A stretch of 64,000 nt of DNA from Vibrio anguillarum (GTDB taxonomy: Bacteria > Pseudomonadota > Gammaproteobacteria > Enterobacterales > Vibrionaceae). The stretch covers positions 1 to 64,000 of the forward strand of contig NZ_JAHGUP010000054.1 of the NCBI RefSeq assembly GCF_001989995.2, read 5' to 3'. Shown here piece after piece: positions 8,722 to 17,899 of this stretch. The notes beneath the pieces are model-generated. The model saw only the letters and a program-made list of their open reading frames with translations. It was not told where the DNA came from and did no database searches. A program made the translations under genes and the position numbers. How positions within the stretch are numbered: the stretch's first letter is position 1; each line of letters opens with the position of its first letter.

Positions 8722-9918
8722 TTATGCACGCAGAGCAAGCTGTGCACTGTAGCGTTCTAATCCCGCTTTTAGATCAGCGATCAGATCGTCTACATCTTCA
8801 AGACCAATATGTACTCGAATCAGTGTACCTGCAAAGTGCGGGTGTGCGACGGTTCTTAAATTATCAAAGCTTTTGGGTTCATTAGCTAAAATCAAGCTTT
8901 CAAATCCACCCCATGAAAAGCCCATACTAAAATGTTGCATGCCATCGAGCAAAGCGGTCGTAGCTTTTGCATCACTGCTCTTTAATACAAATGAAAACAG
9001 CCCGTTACCACCAGTGAAATCACGCTGATAAAATTCATGTCCAGGGCAAGTCTCTAACGCCGGATGGCGAACGTGATCCACTTCAGGCTGTTCTGCTAAC
9101 CAGTGCGCAATGGCTAAGCTATTTTGAGCATGTTGACGTAAGCGAACATCTAAGGTTCTTAGCCCTCGTAGTCCTAAATAAGCGTCATCAGGTGAGACAC
9201 ATTGTCCCATCAAATAGCTTTGCTCTCGCAATTGATCCCAGCATTTTTCATTGGCAATCGCTGTTCCTAACATCACGTCTGAGTGGCCAACAATGTATTT
9301 CGTCGCCGCTTGGATCGAAATATCAACACCATGTTCAAAAGGTGAAAAGTTCACGCCCGCCGCCCAAGTGTTATCCAGCATGACAATGATGTCATGCTCA
9401 TGTGCAACCCGCGCTAAGGTTGGGATATCTTGCACTTCCATCGTGATCGAACCGGGCGATTCAGTGAACAACACTTTGGTATTGGGCTGGATCAAAGCGC
9501 GGATCCCTTCACCTATGGTCGGTGAGTAGTAGGTCGTTTCTATACCCATTTTTTTCATGATTTTTTCACAAAAATCACGAGTAGGTTCATAGCAAGTGTC
9601 GACCATCAGAATATGGTCACCCGTTTGCACAAAGGAAAGAATACTATTGGCAATGGCGGCCGCACCGCAAGGGAAAAGCGCGCAACCGACGCCACCTTCA
9701 ATTTCCACCATTGCTTCTTGGAACGCAAAGTGCGTATGAGTACCACGGCGTCCATAAAAGAGTGTTTTATTAGCTCGATTGACAGTGGCGTGATTTTTTT
9801 CAGCCACACTATCAAACACAACCGTAGAGGCTCGTTGAATAGGAGGATTGACAACACCATTGGTCCACTTTTTACTACGACCCGCATTGACCAACTGTGT
9901 TTTTTTACCTTCTGGCAT
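8722..9918 (-). CDS. metC: Cystathionine beta-lyase (MetC-like)
   Basis: PLP enzyme of the Cys/Met metabolism family; the expected reaction is cleavage of cystathionine to homocysteine, pyruvate and ammonia in methionine synthesis. 398 residues, typical length. The PLP lysine is K207 in [16 protein letters not shown], and the start [14 protein letters not shown] with [19 protein letters not shown] matches cystathionine beta-lyases rather than gamma-synthases. I saw no MetJ box in the short upstream region. The gene faces tag and follows cls on the same strand. Related enzymes of this family could share these motifs, so substrate assignment is by similarity. Confidence 0.88.
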   Translation of the reverse strand: MPEGKKTQLVNAGRSKKWTNGVVNPPIQRASTVVFDSVAEKNHATVNRANKTLFYGRRGTHTHFAFQEAMVEIEGGVGCALFPCGAAAIANSILSFVQTGDHILMVDTCYEPTRDFCEKIMKKMGIETTYYSPTIGEGIRALIQPNTKVLFTESPGSITMEVQDIPTLARVAHEHDIIVMLDNTWAAGVNFSPFEHGVDISIQAATKYIVGHSDVMLGTAIANEKCWDQLREQSYLMGQCVSPDDAYLGLRGLRTLDVRLRQHAQNSLAIAHWLAEQPEVDHVRHPALETCPGHEFYQRDFTGGNGLFSFVLKSSDAKATTALLDGMQHFSMGFSWGGFESLILANEPKSFDNLRTVAHPHFAGTLIRVHIGLEDVDDLIADLKAGLERYSAQLALRA

Positions 9919-9962
9919 CCGAAATCCTTGTCTGGGAGAGTGTTCACTATTTAAAACATGGA

Positions 9963-9980
9963 GTTGCCTAGCTTGGCAAC
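9963..9980 (-). terminator. Hairpin after cls
   Basis: GTTGCC/GGCAAC stem with a 6-base loop, extended by an imperfect GG/CC pair, located between the cls stop and the metC start. On the minus strand it is followed by TCCATGTTTT. It may separate cls from metC transcription. Confidence 0.45.
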
Positions 9981-9998
9981 CCCAGTCAGATAAAAAGT

Positions 9999-11453
9999 TT
10001 ACAGCAGCGGATTAAACAGATAGAACAATCGTTCAAAAAACCTATGATACAGCGGGCGTTGCTCCCATATTGCTAGCTCAACCAAGTGAGATTGTTCTAT
10101 ATAACGCTGTTGCAGCCAGTTCATTTCTTGAGTGAAGGATTGATCTTCAATTGCTAACGTGACTTCAAAATTGAGCCATAAGCTGCGCATGTCAATATTC
10201 ACCGTACCGACAAGACAGAACTGGTTATCGATCACGACGGATTTAGTGTGCAGCAAGCCACCGTAGAATTCGTATATTTTCACACCGGCTTCGAGCAACT
10301 CACCATAAAAGGCGCGAGAGGCCCATTTAACCATCAATGAGTCATTTTTATGTGGAATAATGATCTCAACATTGATACCGCGTTGAGCGGTCATTTTTAA
10401 AGTAGCAACAAGGTCTGCACTGGGAACAAAGTAAGGTGTTGTGATCCTGACAGATTGATTGGATTGATTCATCGCGAGCGTTAACACTTGGGAGATTAAG
10501 TTCTCCGGCATGCCGGGGCCTGAGGGGACAACCTGTACTGGATGATGGGGCTGATCTGGACCGATAGTGCATTCTGGTTGTGCTGGCAACATACGTGTTC
10601 CTGTTTCCACTTCCCAGTCCCAGCAATGTACTGCGGACAGCACATTGACCGCAGGCCCGGTAATACGAACCATAATATCGACCCATTGACCTACACCGGA
10701 ATTTTGCTTGAAATAGGCTGGATCAACTAAATTCATCGAGCCTGTGTAGGCAATTTTATCGTCGATAACAATGATTTTACGATGTTGGCGTAGGTCTAAG
10801 CGGCGTAAGAACATCCGCCACGGGCTCACTTCTAACGCTTGGACGACTTCAACTCCTGCGTCTTTCATCATGGTATACCAATGACTTTTGAAGAAGCGGG
10901 GGCTCCCTGCGGAATCAAGCAGCAGCTTAACGTGCACACCTCGTTTGGCCGCTTGGATCAGAGCCGACGCAACCGAATCCGCCAATCCACCTGGGTGCCA
11001 AATATAAAAGACCATTTGGATGCTAGTGTGAGCTTGTTCAATGTCGGCAATGATGGAATGCAGAATTTCGTTAGGGGAGGTTTGCAGTGATAACGTATTA
11101 CCACTTAAGGCCGGAATCCCCATACGGTGGTTACACAGTTCATCAATTTTATAAATTTGAGCACCCATTCCCTCAGGGGCATGAGCCTGGCAATCGTTAA
11201 GCTGTCTAAACCAATCACCAAATGGAGCAAACATTTCCTTGGCACGCTCTGCACGCTTGCGCCCTAAATTTAGCTCACCAAAAAGAAAATAGCAGATCAC
11301 TCCCACAATCGGAATGATATAAATCACCATCAGCCAAGCCAGAGAAACACTCACCGCTCGGCGTTTCAATACAACGCGTAGCGTGACTGCGGCGACCAAA
11401 AACCAATAGAGTGCGATGCCTGCTAAAGTAAGAACGTGGTAAACCTTGTCCAT
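9999..11453 (-). CDS. cls: Cardiolipin synthase
   Basis: Membrane phospholipase-D-family enzyme that makes cardiolipin from phosphatidylglycerol. The ATG at 11453 gives 484 residues starting [12 protein letters not shown], matching ClsA; the open frame to 11573 would add 40 unrelated residues. There are two N-terminal membrane helices (about residues 7-28 and 38-58). The two HKD motifs are intact: H224-x-K226...D231 and H402-x-K404...D409. The spacing is that of E. coli ClsA. Confidence 0.92.
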   Translation of the reverse strand: MDKVYHVLTLAGIALYWFLVAAVTLRVVLKRRAVSVSLAWLMVIYIIPIVGVICYFLFGELNLGRKRAERAKEMFAPFGDWFRQLNDCQAHAPEGMGAQIYKIDELCNHRMGIPALSGNTLSLQTSPNEILHSIIADIEQAHTSIQMVFYIWHPGGLADSVASALIQAAKRGVHVKLLLDSAGSPRFFKSHWYTMMKDAGVEVVQALEVSPWRMFLRRLDLRQHRKIIVIDDKIAYTGSMNLVDPAYFKQNSGVGQWVDIMVRITGPAVNVLSAVHCWDWEVETGTRMLPAQPECTIGPDQPHHPVQVVPSGPGMPENLISQVLTLAMNQSNQSVRITTPYFVPSADLVATLKMTAQRGINVEIIIPHKNDSLMVKWASRAFYGELLEAGVKIYEFYGGLLHTKSVVIDNQFCLVGTVNIDMRSLWLNFEVTLAIEDQSFTQEMNWLQQRYIEQSHLVELAIWEQRPLYHRFFERLFYLFNPLL

Positions 11454-11789
11454 GCCATTAATCTTGTCGATAGAATAAGTCACGATAGTAAAGGGAAAGG
11501 GAAAAGTAAGGAAGTTTATCGCGTGAATAATATGAAAATAGTAACAGATGAATCGTGTTACTAAAGTGGTCATAGCAGTTTAAAAAAATGATCTGAGGAT
11601 AAAAAAGCAACAATTGAACTATAAAACTACGGTCTAATCCATAATTTATATCGTTCGGACTTCCAATTTTAATCTCAAACTGTTTTACTTGCCACCATCA
11701 CAGTGCGACTAAAAATTACAACTTGTGTAATTAAAAGTTTACACTCACTTTTAGCACTGCCTAACAAACACAACATTGGTAAATAGTTT
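11454..11789. other. 336-bp divergent intergenic region, cls / SNF transporter
   Basis: AT-rich region between divergent genes that must hold both promoters. Apart from the TyrR-like box at 11726-11743 I see no hairpin terminator, small reading frame or other clear operator. Confidence 0.5.
11726..11743. promoter_or_regulatory. TyrR-like operator
   Basis: TGTAATTAAAAGTTTACA matches the strong TyrR box TGTAAA-N6-TTTACA with one mismatch. It ends 46 bases before the transporter ATG. A TyrR site here would fit an aromatic amino-acid transporter. Consensus match only. Confidence 0.5.
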
Positions 11790-13133
11790 ATGGCAAGTAG
11801 TTCAAGAGGTCATTTCTCATCGAGACTTGGTTTTATTATGGCGGCTGCAGGTTCTGCAGTTGGCCTAGGGAATGTGTGGGGTTTTCCGACCAAAGCGGCA
11901 AGTAATGGTGGCGCGGCATTTTTAGTGATTTATTTGGCGATGGTATTCTTGCTGGCGTTTCCAATGCTGGTTGCGGAATTGACGATCGGGCGACATGGAC
12001 AATCTAACCCCATCGCTTCTTTAAGAAGTATCTGGACCAAAAATCGTGCGGCGGCGGCACTGTTTGGTATTATCGCGATGATTGCCTCATCGATGATCCT
12101 CAGTTTTTACTCCATTCTTGCCGGATGGCTTATGGGTTTTGCGGCATCTCCTATATTAGGCTTGTTGGGTTTACAGACGGCGGCCGATTGGTTAGTGAAT
12201 TTTAGCGGCTTACGCAATGTTTTACTGGCTCTCGCATTTTCTTTGCTCACTATTTATGTTGTGCGAAAAGGTGTCGCGGACGGCATTGAAAAATGGTCTA
12301 CCCGTTTGATGCCAGTGCTTTTTATTCTATTCGGCGCCATGATTGCTTATATCTTTACCCAAGCTGGGGCAATGGAAGGATTGAAGATGTATTTGATCCC
12401 TGATATTGCGCACATCACTCCCAGTTTATTAGTAGACGCAATGGGGCAAGCTTTCTTCTCTCTCTCTTTAGGCGTTGGAGCGATGATCGTTTATGGCTCA
12501 TATCTTAAGAAAGATGTTAATTTGCCAAAAACAGCGGCGCAGGTCGCGGCGATTGATACAGGAGTGGCGTTTGCAGCAGGCCTTTTGATTCTCCCTGCAA
12601 TGTTTGTGGCTAAAAATCATGGTGTCGAAATTTTTGATGATGCAGGCAACTTGATGAGTTCGGGCGATTTAGTCTTCACCGTGCTGCCTGCGATGTTTGA
12701 TAATATGGGCAGTGCAGGGGTGTTGCTCGGTTTTGGTTTCTTTATTTTGATGGTTATCGCAGCGCTAACTTCTTCAATTTCTATGCTAGAAGTACCAGTA
12801 TCTTGCGCGCAAGATGAACTAAAAATGACTCGTAGCCAAGCAACATGGATGATCGGTGGAGCCATTGCGCTGCTGAGCATCATCATTTCCCTTAACTTTG
12901 GGGCGTTATTTAACCTAGTGGCTAACGTCTCGACCGTCTATATGCAACCTTTATTAGGTGTGGTTTGGGCTATTGTGGTGGGTTGGGTTTGGCATCGTAA
13001 TAAATTGCTTGATGAGATCAAACAAGGTAACCCAGACATTGCACAAAGCCTATTCTGGAAAATTTGGCCATGGTACGTGCGTTTTGTTTGCCCCGTGGCG
13101 ATTTTAATGGTCTTTGCTTATTCATTAATTTAA
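11790..13133 (+). CDS. Sodium-dependent SNF-family transporter, possibly for an aromatic amino acid
   Basis: Sodium:neurotransmitter-symporter family protein of the bacterial 11-12 helix type, 447 residues. The family start is clear: SRLGFIMAAAGSAVGLGNVWGFP (first helix with the Na+ site), then NGGAAFLVIYLAMV and ELTIGRHG. A later helix carries FFSLSLGVGAMIVYGSYL, also conserved. Bacterial members such as TnaT and MhsT carry tryptophan, tyrosine or other amino acids with sodium. The TyrR-like box just upstream favours an aromatic substrate, but the substrate cannot be read from the protein. Confidence 0.85.
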   Translation: MASSSRGHFSSRLGFIMAAAGSAVGLGNVWGFPTKAASNGGAAFLVIYLAMVFLLAFPMLVAELTIGRHGQSNPIASLRSIWTKNRAAAALFGIIAMIASSMILSFYSILAGWLMGFAASPILGLLGLQTAADWLVNFSGLRNVLLALAFSLLTIYVVRKGVADGIEKWSTRLMPVLFILFGAMIAYIFTQAGAMEGLKMYLIPDIAHITPSLLVDAMGQAFFSLSLGVGAMIVYGSYLKKDVNLPKTAAQVAAIDTGVAFAAGLLILPAMFVAKNHGVEIFDDAGNLMSSGDLVFTVLPAMFDNMGSAGVLLGFGFFILMVIAALTSSISMLEVPVSCAQDELKMTRSQATWMIGGAIALLSIIISLNFGALFNLVANVSTVYMQPLLGVVWAIVVGWVWHRNKLLDEIKQGNPDIAQSLFWKIWPWYVRFVCPVAILMVFAYSLI

Positions 13134-13142
13134 CGCATTCCT

Positions 13143-13167
13143 AAGGCTCTCATCCGAGAGCCTTTTT
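13143..13167 (+). terminator. Terminator after the SNF transporter
   Basis: AAGGCTCTC/GAGAGCCTT stem with loop ATCC followed by TTTTTAT, ten bases after the transporter stop. A typical Rho-independent terminator. Confidence 0.85.
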
Positions 13168-13256
13168 ATCATCCTACTGCCTTGAACCTTGCATTTATTG
13201 GTATCTGCGTTGTTTAACGCTATACTCAGCCGCCTATTCTGCAGTTAGTGATTCAC

Positions 13257-13952
13257 ATGTTTGATATTCTTTATACTCACAACGATTTTCTCATCATCAA
13301 CAAGCATCCCAATGTTTCTGTGCACAAAGATGACGGGGATACAATGCTGCTGCAAGAAGTGGGTAAGGTTTCAGGTGATGGCCAGCTCTACTTAGTTCAT
13401 CGGTTGGATAAAATGACGTCCGGAATTTTATTGCTTGCCCGCCACCAAGCTGCGGCCAGTGAGTTGTCTAAAAACTTTGCAGCAAGGGAAGTCGAGAAAT
13501 TCTATCTTGCCATTGGCAGTAAAAAGCCTAAAAAGAAACAGGGTTTGATAAGCGGTGATATGGAACGCTCTCGACGCTCGTCGTGGAAGTTAGTAGCGAC
13601 ACAAAATAACCCCGCCGTAACGCAGTTTTTTTCCTGCTCTGCTGAGCCGGGTGAACGCCTCTTTTTATGTAAACCTTTTACCGGGAAAACCCACCAAATT
13701 AGGGTTGCTTTGAAATCACTAGGCTCTGCGATTGTCGGTGACCCGATTTATCATTCTCATGATGATTCTGATAGAGGCTATCTACACGCTTTTGCGTTAC
13801 GTTTTTGCTATCAGGATCAGTGCTATCAATTTATCTGCGACCCACGCAATCAAGTAGCGATGGGGCAGAAGTGGAACTCAGACATTGTTAGCCAAAGGAT
13901 TGAATCTTGGTTAACACCTTGGAATCTAGTTTGGCCGAAAGTAAACAAATGA
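13257..13952 (+). CDS. RluA-family pseudouridine synthase
   Basis: Isomerises uridine to pseudouridine in RNA. 231 residues from the ATG at 13257; a GTG three codons earlier is possible. The catalytic motif is HRLDKMTSG with Asp51, followed by the RluA-type KFYLAIG, and GKTHQIRVALKSLG and GDPIYH near the C-terminus. There is no S4 domain, and the protein is short, so it belongs to the small RluA-like group (TIGR01621 type). The target base is unknown. Its stop overlaps the next start by 4 bases, coupling it to a methyltransferase. Confidence 0.85.
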   Translation: MFDILYTHNDFLIINKHPNVSVHKDDGDTMLLQEVGKVSGDGQLYLVHRLDKMTSGILLLARHQAAASELSKNFAAREVEKFYLAIGSKKPKKKQGLISGDMERSRRSSWKLVATQNNPAVTQFFSCSAEPGERLFLCKPFTGKTHQIRVALKSLGSAIVGDPIYHSHDDSDRGYLHAFALRFCYQDQCYQFICDPRNQVAMGQKWNSDIVSQRIESWLTPWNLVWPKVNK

Positions 13953-14896
13953 CAGAACAAACAATGCAACGCTCAGCGCTTTCTCACTTTTTTACCCATA
14001 TTGAGCAGCAGCTCTCTTGTAATACCGGTGAAATTCGCCGCTTATTTCATGGCCGAGGTCGTCAGTGGCCAGGTCTAGAACAGCTCACCTGTGACTGGTT
14101 GCAAGGGCAGTTAGTCGTCAACTTATTTAAAAATGTCGAAGAAGATTTTCTCGCGGAGTTAAAAGCGGGTTTGTCGCACCTAACAACCCGTCCGTTATGG
14201 CTAGAAAAGCAAGGTCGTTGTGTTTTACTTCAGCATCGATATGCCGATGGCGCGCCTTCAGAAACAGTATGGGGAGAATTAGAGCCTTTCCCTGTGGTGG
14301 TCGAAAATGGCTTAAAGTACCAATTGAGCATTGGGCGTAACCAGAATTTCGGGCTGTTTTTGGATATGCGCTACGGCCGTGAGTGGGTTTCATCTCACGC
14401 TAAACATAAAAATGTACTGAATCTATTTGCCTATACTTGCGGTTTTTCAGTAGCAGCTATTGCTGGTGGTGCTGACCAAGTTGTGAATGTCGATATGGCC
14501 AAAGCATCACTGGCTAAAGGCCGTGAAAACCATCAATTGAATGGCCACAATCTCAATTCAGTGAAGTTTCTTGGACATGATATTTTCAAGTCTTGGGGAA
14601 AAATCAAAAAATCAGGGCCATATGATCTGATTATTATTGATCCTCCTTCGTTTCAAAAAGGCAGCTTTGCGCTGACTAAAGATTATCAACGTATCTTACG
14701 CCGTTTACCAGAGTTGTTAGAACAAGGCGGCGAAGTGCTTGCATGCGTTAATTCACCAGCCGTAACCTGCGACTTTTTAATCGAAGGGATGAAGGTGGAA
14801 GCGCCATCACTTACTTTTCAAGCTCGCCTAGAAAACCCACCAGAGTTTGAAGATATTGATCCGCAAGCCAGCCTGAAAGCACTGATTTTCTCCTAA
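13949..14896 (+). CDS. Class I SAM methyltransferase, RlmI/RlmK-like
   Basis: Predicted rRNA-type methyltransferase, 315 residues. The ATG at 13949 overlaps the pseudouridine synthase stop (ATGA), so the open frame back to a TTG at 13907 is not needed. The SAM-binding motif is NLFAYTCGFSVAAIAGGA with acidic NVDMAKAS, and the catalytic motif IV is IIIDPPSFQKG; FGLFLDMRYGREWV is shared with RlmI/RlmK-type enzymes. It lacks their PUA domain. The overlap with a pseudouridine synthase gene suggests both modify the same RNA class; that is inference. Confidence 0.8.
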   Translation: MTEQTMQRSALSHFFTHIEQQLSCNTGEIRRLFHGRGRQWPGLEQLTCDWLQGQLVVNLFKNVEEDFLAELKAGLSHLTTRPLWLEKQGRCVLLQHRYADGAPSETVWGELEPFPVVVENGLKYQLSIGRNQNFGLFLDMRYGREWVSSHAKHKNVLNLFAYTCGFSVAAIAGGADQVVNVDMAKASLAKGRENHQLNGHNLNSVKFLGHDIFKSWGKIKKSGPYDLIIIDPPSFQKGSFALTKDYQRILRRLPELLEQGGEVLACVNSPAVTCDFLIEGMKVEAPSLTFQARLENPPEFEDIDPQASLKALIFS

Positions 14897-14916
14897 GTAG
14901 AATGGAGACTAGGTAA

Positions 14917-14951
14917 GATCACGCCATAATAAAGTTGGTTATGGTGTGATT
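14917..14951. terminator. Hairpin between convergent genes
   Basis: GATCACGCCATAA and TTATGGTGTGATT form a 12-bp stem with one G-U pair, between the methyltransferase and the EAL gene. No strong T-run, so termination is likely but not certain. Confidence 0.5.
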
Positions 14952-14971
14952 GCTCTCGACTTCAGGAATTA

Positions 14972-16480
14972 TTAATTTTGCAAAATATGTTCAATCGGTG
15001 AGGGTTTAGAATAGATGAATCCTTGGATAAGATACACAGCACGAGTAGCAAGATAATCAACTTGGTCTCCGCGTTCAACGCCTTCAGCAATAATTTCAAT
15101 ATTAGCTTCTTGTGCTGAGAGAATAATGGAATTGAGTACCTTTATTTTTAAATCGTCAGTTCCAATCGTATCAATAAACATCTTGTCTATTTTAATACAA
15201 GAAATACCAAGATTTTGTATATATGAGTAACCACCGTAGCCTGTCCCAAAATCATCAATTTTGAACTTATAGCCTTTTGCCATAAGATGAGATAGTGCCC
15301 TACCTGCATTTTCAATATTAATAAATGGCGTTCTTTCTGTTATTTCAAAATGAATCTGTTTGGTGGTCGGCCAATTGAGTTCTTTTAGTGTTTCTGCTAA
15401 GCCACCACTTTCAATGTGGGCTGGCACGATATTGATACTCACCCATTGCTGCACGTCGAATTGTTCTAAATCATCAATTACTTTTCTTATGATTTGATTC
15501 GTTATCTGGATGATTAAACCGGATGTTTCCGCCGGACCAACGAACTCATTTGGTGGAACCATCTCCTTGCCTTTGCACCAACGAACTAAGATCTCATAGC
15601 CAACGACTCTCTCTTCTCGGCTATCAAGAATGGCTTGGTAGTAAGGGATGAATTGTTTATCTTTAATGCCTTTAAGAATTAATCCTTGAATTGAGTTTTT
15701 ATAATTTCTGAACTTTAAATAAAAAATAGATAATAAGATACCAATTGCTAGCGCAATGGGATAACCCCAATATATTAATTGGTAGTAAAGATATTGGTTG
15801 AATTCTTTACCAGCAGAGAGTGTTTCTTGAATATCAAACTCTTTTATGGTGTAACTAATGGTTGTGATGTGGTCTTGGTAAGCAATCTCTTTATTGCCTC
15901 GACTCATTCTCAATCCATTTAAACTAGGCGATAAATAATGAAAATTTAATAAAAAGCAATTTATACAATCACCTTTTAATATCTCTTCTTGCCAGCTACT
16001 GTCTAATATCCAAAAAATTCGATTACCTTCTTTTTGATAATAAATAAGTAGCTCTTTTTCTGTATCAAAAAGTGCGGGGGTGGTGGACATGTAAAACCCT
16101 GAAGAGAGGTCATAGGCTTTCAACTCATCCGAAAGTTGTAATGGGAAACCGACAGTCGAGCAGCTACGCCCGTCTTTGTTGACAACCGCGATCATTCTAA
16201 TAAATCGGTTGTAGTACTTGGAATCACGAATTAATGACATATCGCTTGCTTGGCATTCATAATTTATCTGAGCGACTTGATCTAAAATCATATCATTTAA
16301 GCTCTGAGCTCTATTGGCCAAGTAAAGATTGACGGTATCGAGTTTGCTTTCCAGCACATAGCGTGTCAACGGATTGATTAATATCGGGATGGCTAACGAA
16401 AAAATAAGAGTCGGGATCAGAAAGAGTAAGATCGCTATTTTAACGGGTCTGGTCAAAGTCATAAATGCAACCTTAGGCAT
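14972..16480 (-). CDS. CSS-motif EAL c-di-GMP phosphodiesterase
   Basis: Inner-membrane enzyme predicted to hydrolyse cyclic di-GMP. 502 residues: membrane helix at about 14-36, periplasmic CSS-type sensor domain, second helix near 238-256, then a cytoplasmic EAL domain. Catalytic motifs look intact: E296-I-L-V-R, SINIVP, FEITER, KIDDFGTGY, KIDKMFID, AEGVE and QGFIYSKP. The periplasmic part has the CSS-type cysteine pair C76 and C107 (CST) and also a C172-x-x-C175 pair. In known CSS-EAL proteins a DsbA/DsbB-dependent disulfide controls activity. The gene looks AT-richer than its neighbours. An alternative start is Met7. Confidence 0.88.
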   Translation of the reverse strand: MPKVAFMTLTRPVKIAILLFLIPTLIFSLAIPILINPLTRYVLESKLDTVNLYLANRAQSLNDMILDQVAQINYECQASDMSLIRDSKYYNRFIRMIAVVNKDGRSCSTVGFPLQLSDELKAYDLSSGFYMSTTPALFDTEKELLIYYQKEGNRIFWILDSSWQEEILKGDCINCFLLNFHYLSPSLNGLRMSRGNKEIAYQDHITTISYTIKEFDIQETLSAGKEFNQYLYYQLIYWGYPIALAIGILLSIFYLKFRNYKNSIQGLILKGIKDKQFIPYYQAILDSREERVVGYEILVRWCKGKEMVPPNEFVGPAETSGLIIQITNQIIRKVIDDLEQFDVQQWVSINIVPAHIESGGLAETLKELNWPTTKQIHFEITERTPFINIENAGRALSHLMAKGYKFKIDDFGTGYGGYSYIQNLGISCIKIDKMFIDTIGTDDLKIKVLNSIILSAQEANIEIIAEGVERGDQVDYLATRAVYLIQGFIYSKPSPIEHILQN

Positions 16481-16620
16481 CGTTATGCCACTGCGTTAGT
16501 AAGTGTGCAGTTTAGCATGCCACTGGTTCAATTGATGAGAATTTCGAAGAGTTATACGATTACCCAATGTATTGCATTATCTGGATTTGAAGCCGTAGTT
16601 CGAAGCCAAAAGTGATAGCG

Positions 16621-17259
16621 TTAATCATGGTTGTATTCTTGACGTGAGTGAGTGTTAGAGAGTGTTTGAAATCCAGAATAAATGCGGGTAATGGTGGTGA
16701 ACCAGCATGCGCCGCCGAATAGATAAGCTATTAAGGCAAAATGTTGAGGAAAAAGACAAAACAGGACGAAACAAGCAATCGTTTCCGTACCCTCAGTCAA
16801 GCCTGACATGTAATACAGTGATTTATGCTTGTAGATAGGGCTGTGGATGTTTCGCTTGCTGGCCATCACGGCGAAGGCAAGAAAGCTGCTTCCCGTACCG
16901 ATAAAAGAAAAGGTCAAAAAGGCGCCAGCTACCGCATTGTGCTCAGGTGAAGCCAGCACAAAACCAAACGGGATGAGCGAGTAAAACAGAAAATCTAAAC
17001 TGATATCGAGAAATCCTCCCGCATCGCTGACCCCTTGAATTCTTGCCAACGCACCATCAAGGCCATCTGCTATTCGGTTTAGTATGATGAAAATTAATGC
17101 CAGCGTGTACTGCGAGAAAGCAAGTGCAGGAAGTGCACAGCAACCTAAAGCAAAACCCCAGAGTGTCGTTTGGTTCGCTGTAATGCCTAAGCGATGAAGC
17201 CCTTGAGCTGTTTTCTCTAGTGGCCAACGAATGATTTTGACACTAAATCGATCAAGCAT
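16621..17259 (-). CDS. ynjF: CDP-alcohol phosphatidyltransferase (YnjF-like)
   Basis: Integral membrane enzyme of the family that transfers a phosphatidyl or similar group from a CDP-alcohol. 212 residues with about six hydrophobic helices. The active-site pattern DxxDGxxAR...GxxxDxxxD is fully present as DGLDGALAR and GGFLDISLD. Its start overlaps the ynjD stop by 8 bases, so it belongs to the ynjBCD operon. E. coli has ynjF in the same cluster, with ynjE between; ynjE is absent here. Its substrate is unknown. Confidence 0.85.
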   Translation of the reverse strand: MLDRFSVKIIRWPLEKTAQGLHRLGITANQTTLWGFALGCCALPALAFSQYTLALIFIILNRIADGLDGALARIQGVSDAGGFLDISLDFLFYSLIPFGFVLASPEHNAVAGAFLTFSFIGTGSSFLAFAVMASKRNIHSPIYKHKSLYYMSGLTEGTETIACFVLFCLFPQHFALIAYLFGGACWFTTITRIYSGFQTLSNTHSRQEYNHD

Positions 17260-17899
17260 GTGCGCTCTCCCATGAGCAGGTTAAAATGCGGCTGTTAGGC
17301 GGAACATCGTCTTTATCGTGCGTGACCATCAAGGTCGGAATGCCTTCGGCGACCAGTTGATTGAAGACCCAATCCCTAAATTGGATCCGCAGTGCTTTAT
17401 CTAACTTACTAAATGGTTCATCCAATAGTGCCAGTTTGGGTTGAGCCAGTAGCATGCGAGCCAAGCTAATACGTGCTCGCTGCCCCCCAGATATCTGTTC
17501 TGGGTAAGCATTGGCAAGAGGTTCGAGAGAAATTTTCTGTAATGCTTTTTCTGCTTGAGACTGCCGTTCATGGCCTTTTACCGAGTTGGGCAAGGCAAAA
17601 GCCAAATTTTGCCAAACCGTCAGATGTGGGAAGAGCAGATCATCTTGAAATAAAATACCGACTTGCCGCTGATGTGCAGGCCGCAAAGTGATGTCGACAC
17701 CGTCCAGTATGACTCTGCCTTGGAAGCTAAAATCCCTCCCCAAATGACCCGCAATTACATTAAGTAGCGTTGATTTTCCACAGCCGCTCGGCCCCATTAA
17801 GCTGACAATTTCACCAGGGGAGATGGTGATATTTAAATCCGATAAGAGAGCTTCACCATTTTGTTTATGGATGGCGAGGTTTTCGAGGCAGAACGTCAT
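17252..17899 (-). CDS. ynjD: YnjD ABC transporter ATP-binding protein
   Basis: ATPase of a binding-protein-dependent importer of the thiamine/iron/spermidine type. 215 residues with Walker A GPSGCGKST, Q-loop LFQDDLLFPHLT, signature ISGGQRARISLARM, Walker B LALLDEPFSKLD and switch VTHDKDD. Short for the family and without the C-terminal regulatory TOBE domain. Overlaps ynjC by 35 bases and ynjF by 8, indicating one transcript. Confidence 0.88.
   Translation of the reverse strand: MTFCLENLAIHKQNGEALLSDLNITISPGEIVSLMGPSGCGKSTLLNVIAGHLGRDFSFQGRVILDGVDITLRPAHQRQVGILFQDDLLFPHLTVWQNLAFALPNSVKGHERQSQAEKALQKISLEPLANAYPEQISGGQRARISLARMLLAQPKLALLDEPFSKLDKALRIQFRDWVFNQLVAEGIPTLMVTHDKDDVPPNSRILTCSWESAHA

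Noticed and set aside
9613..9954. Open frames on both strands within the metC 5' part
   Set aside because: Both lie in or opposite the conserved PLP-enzyme sequence and lack any domain.
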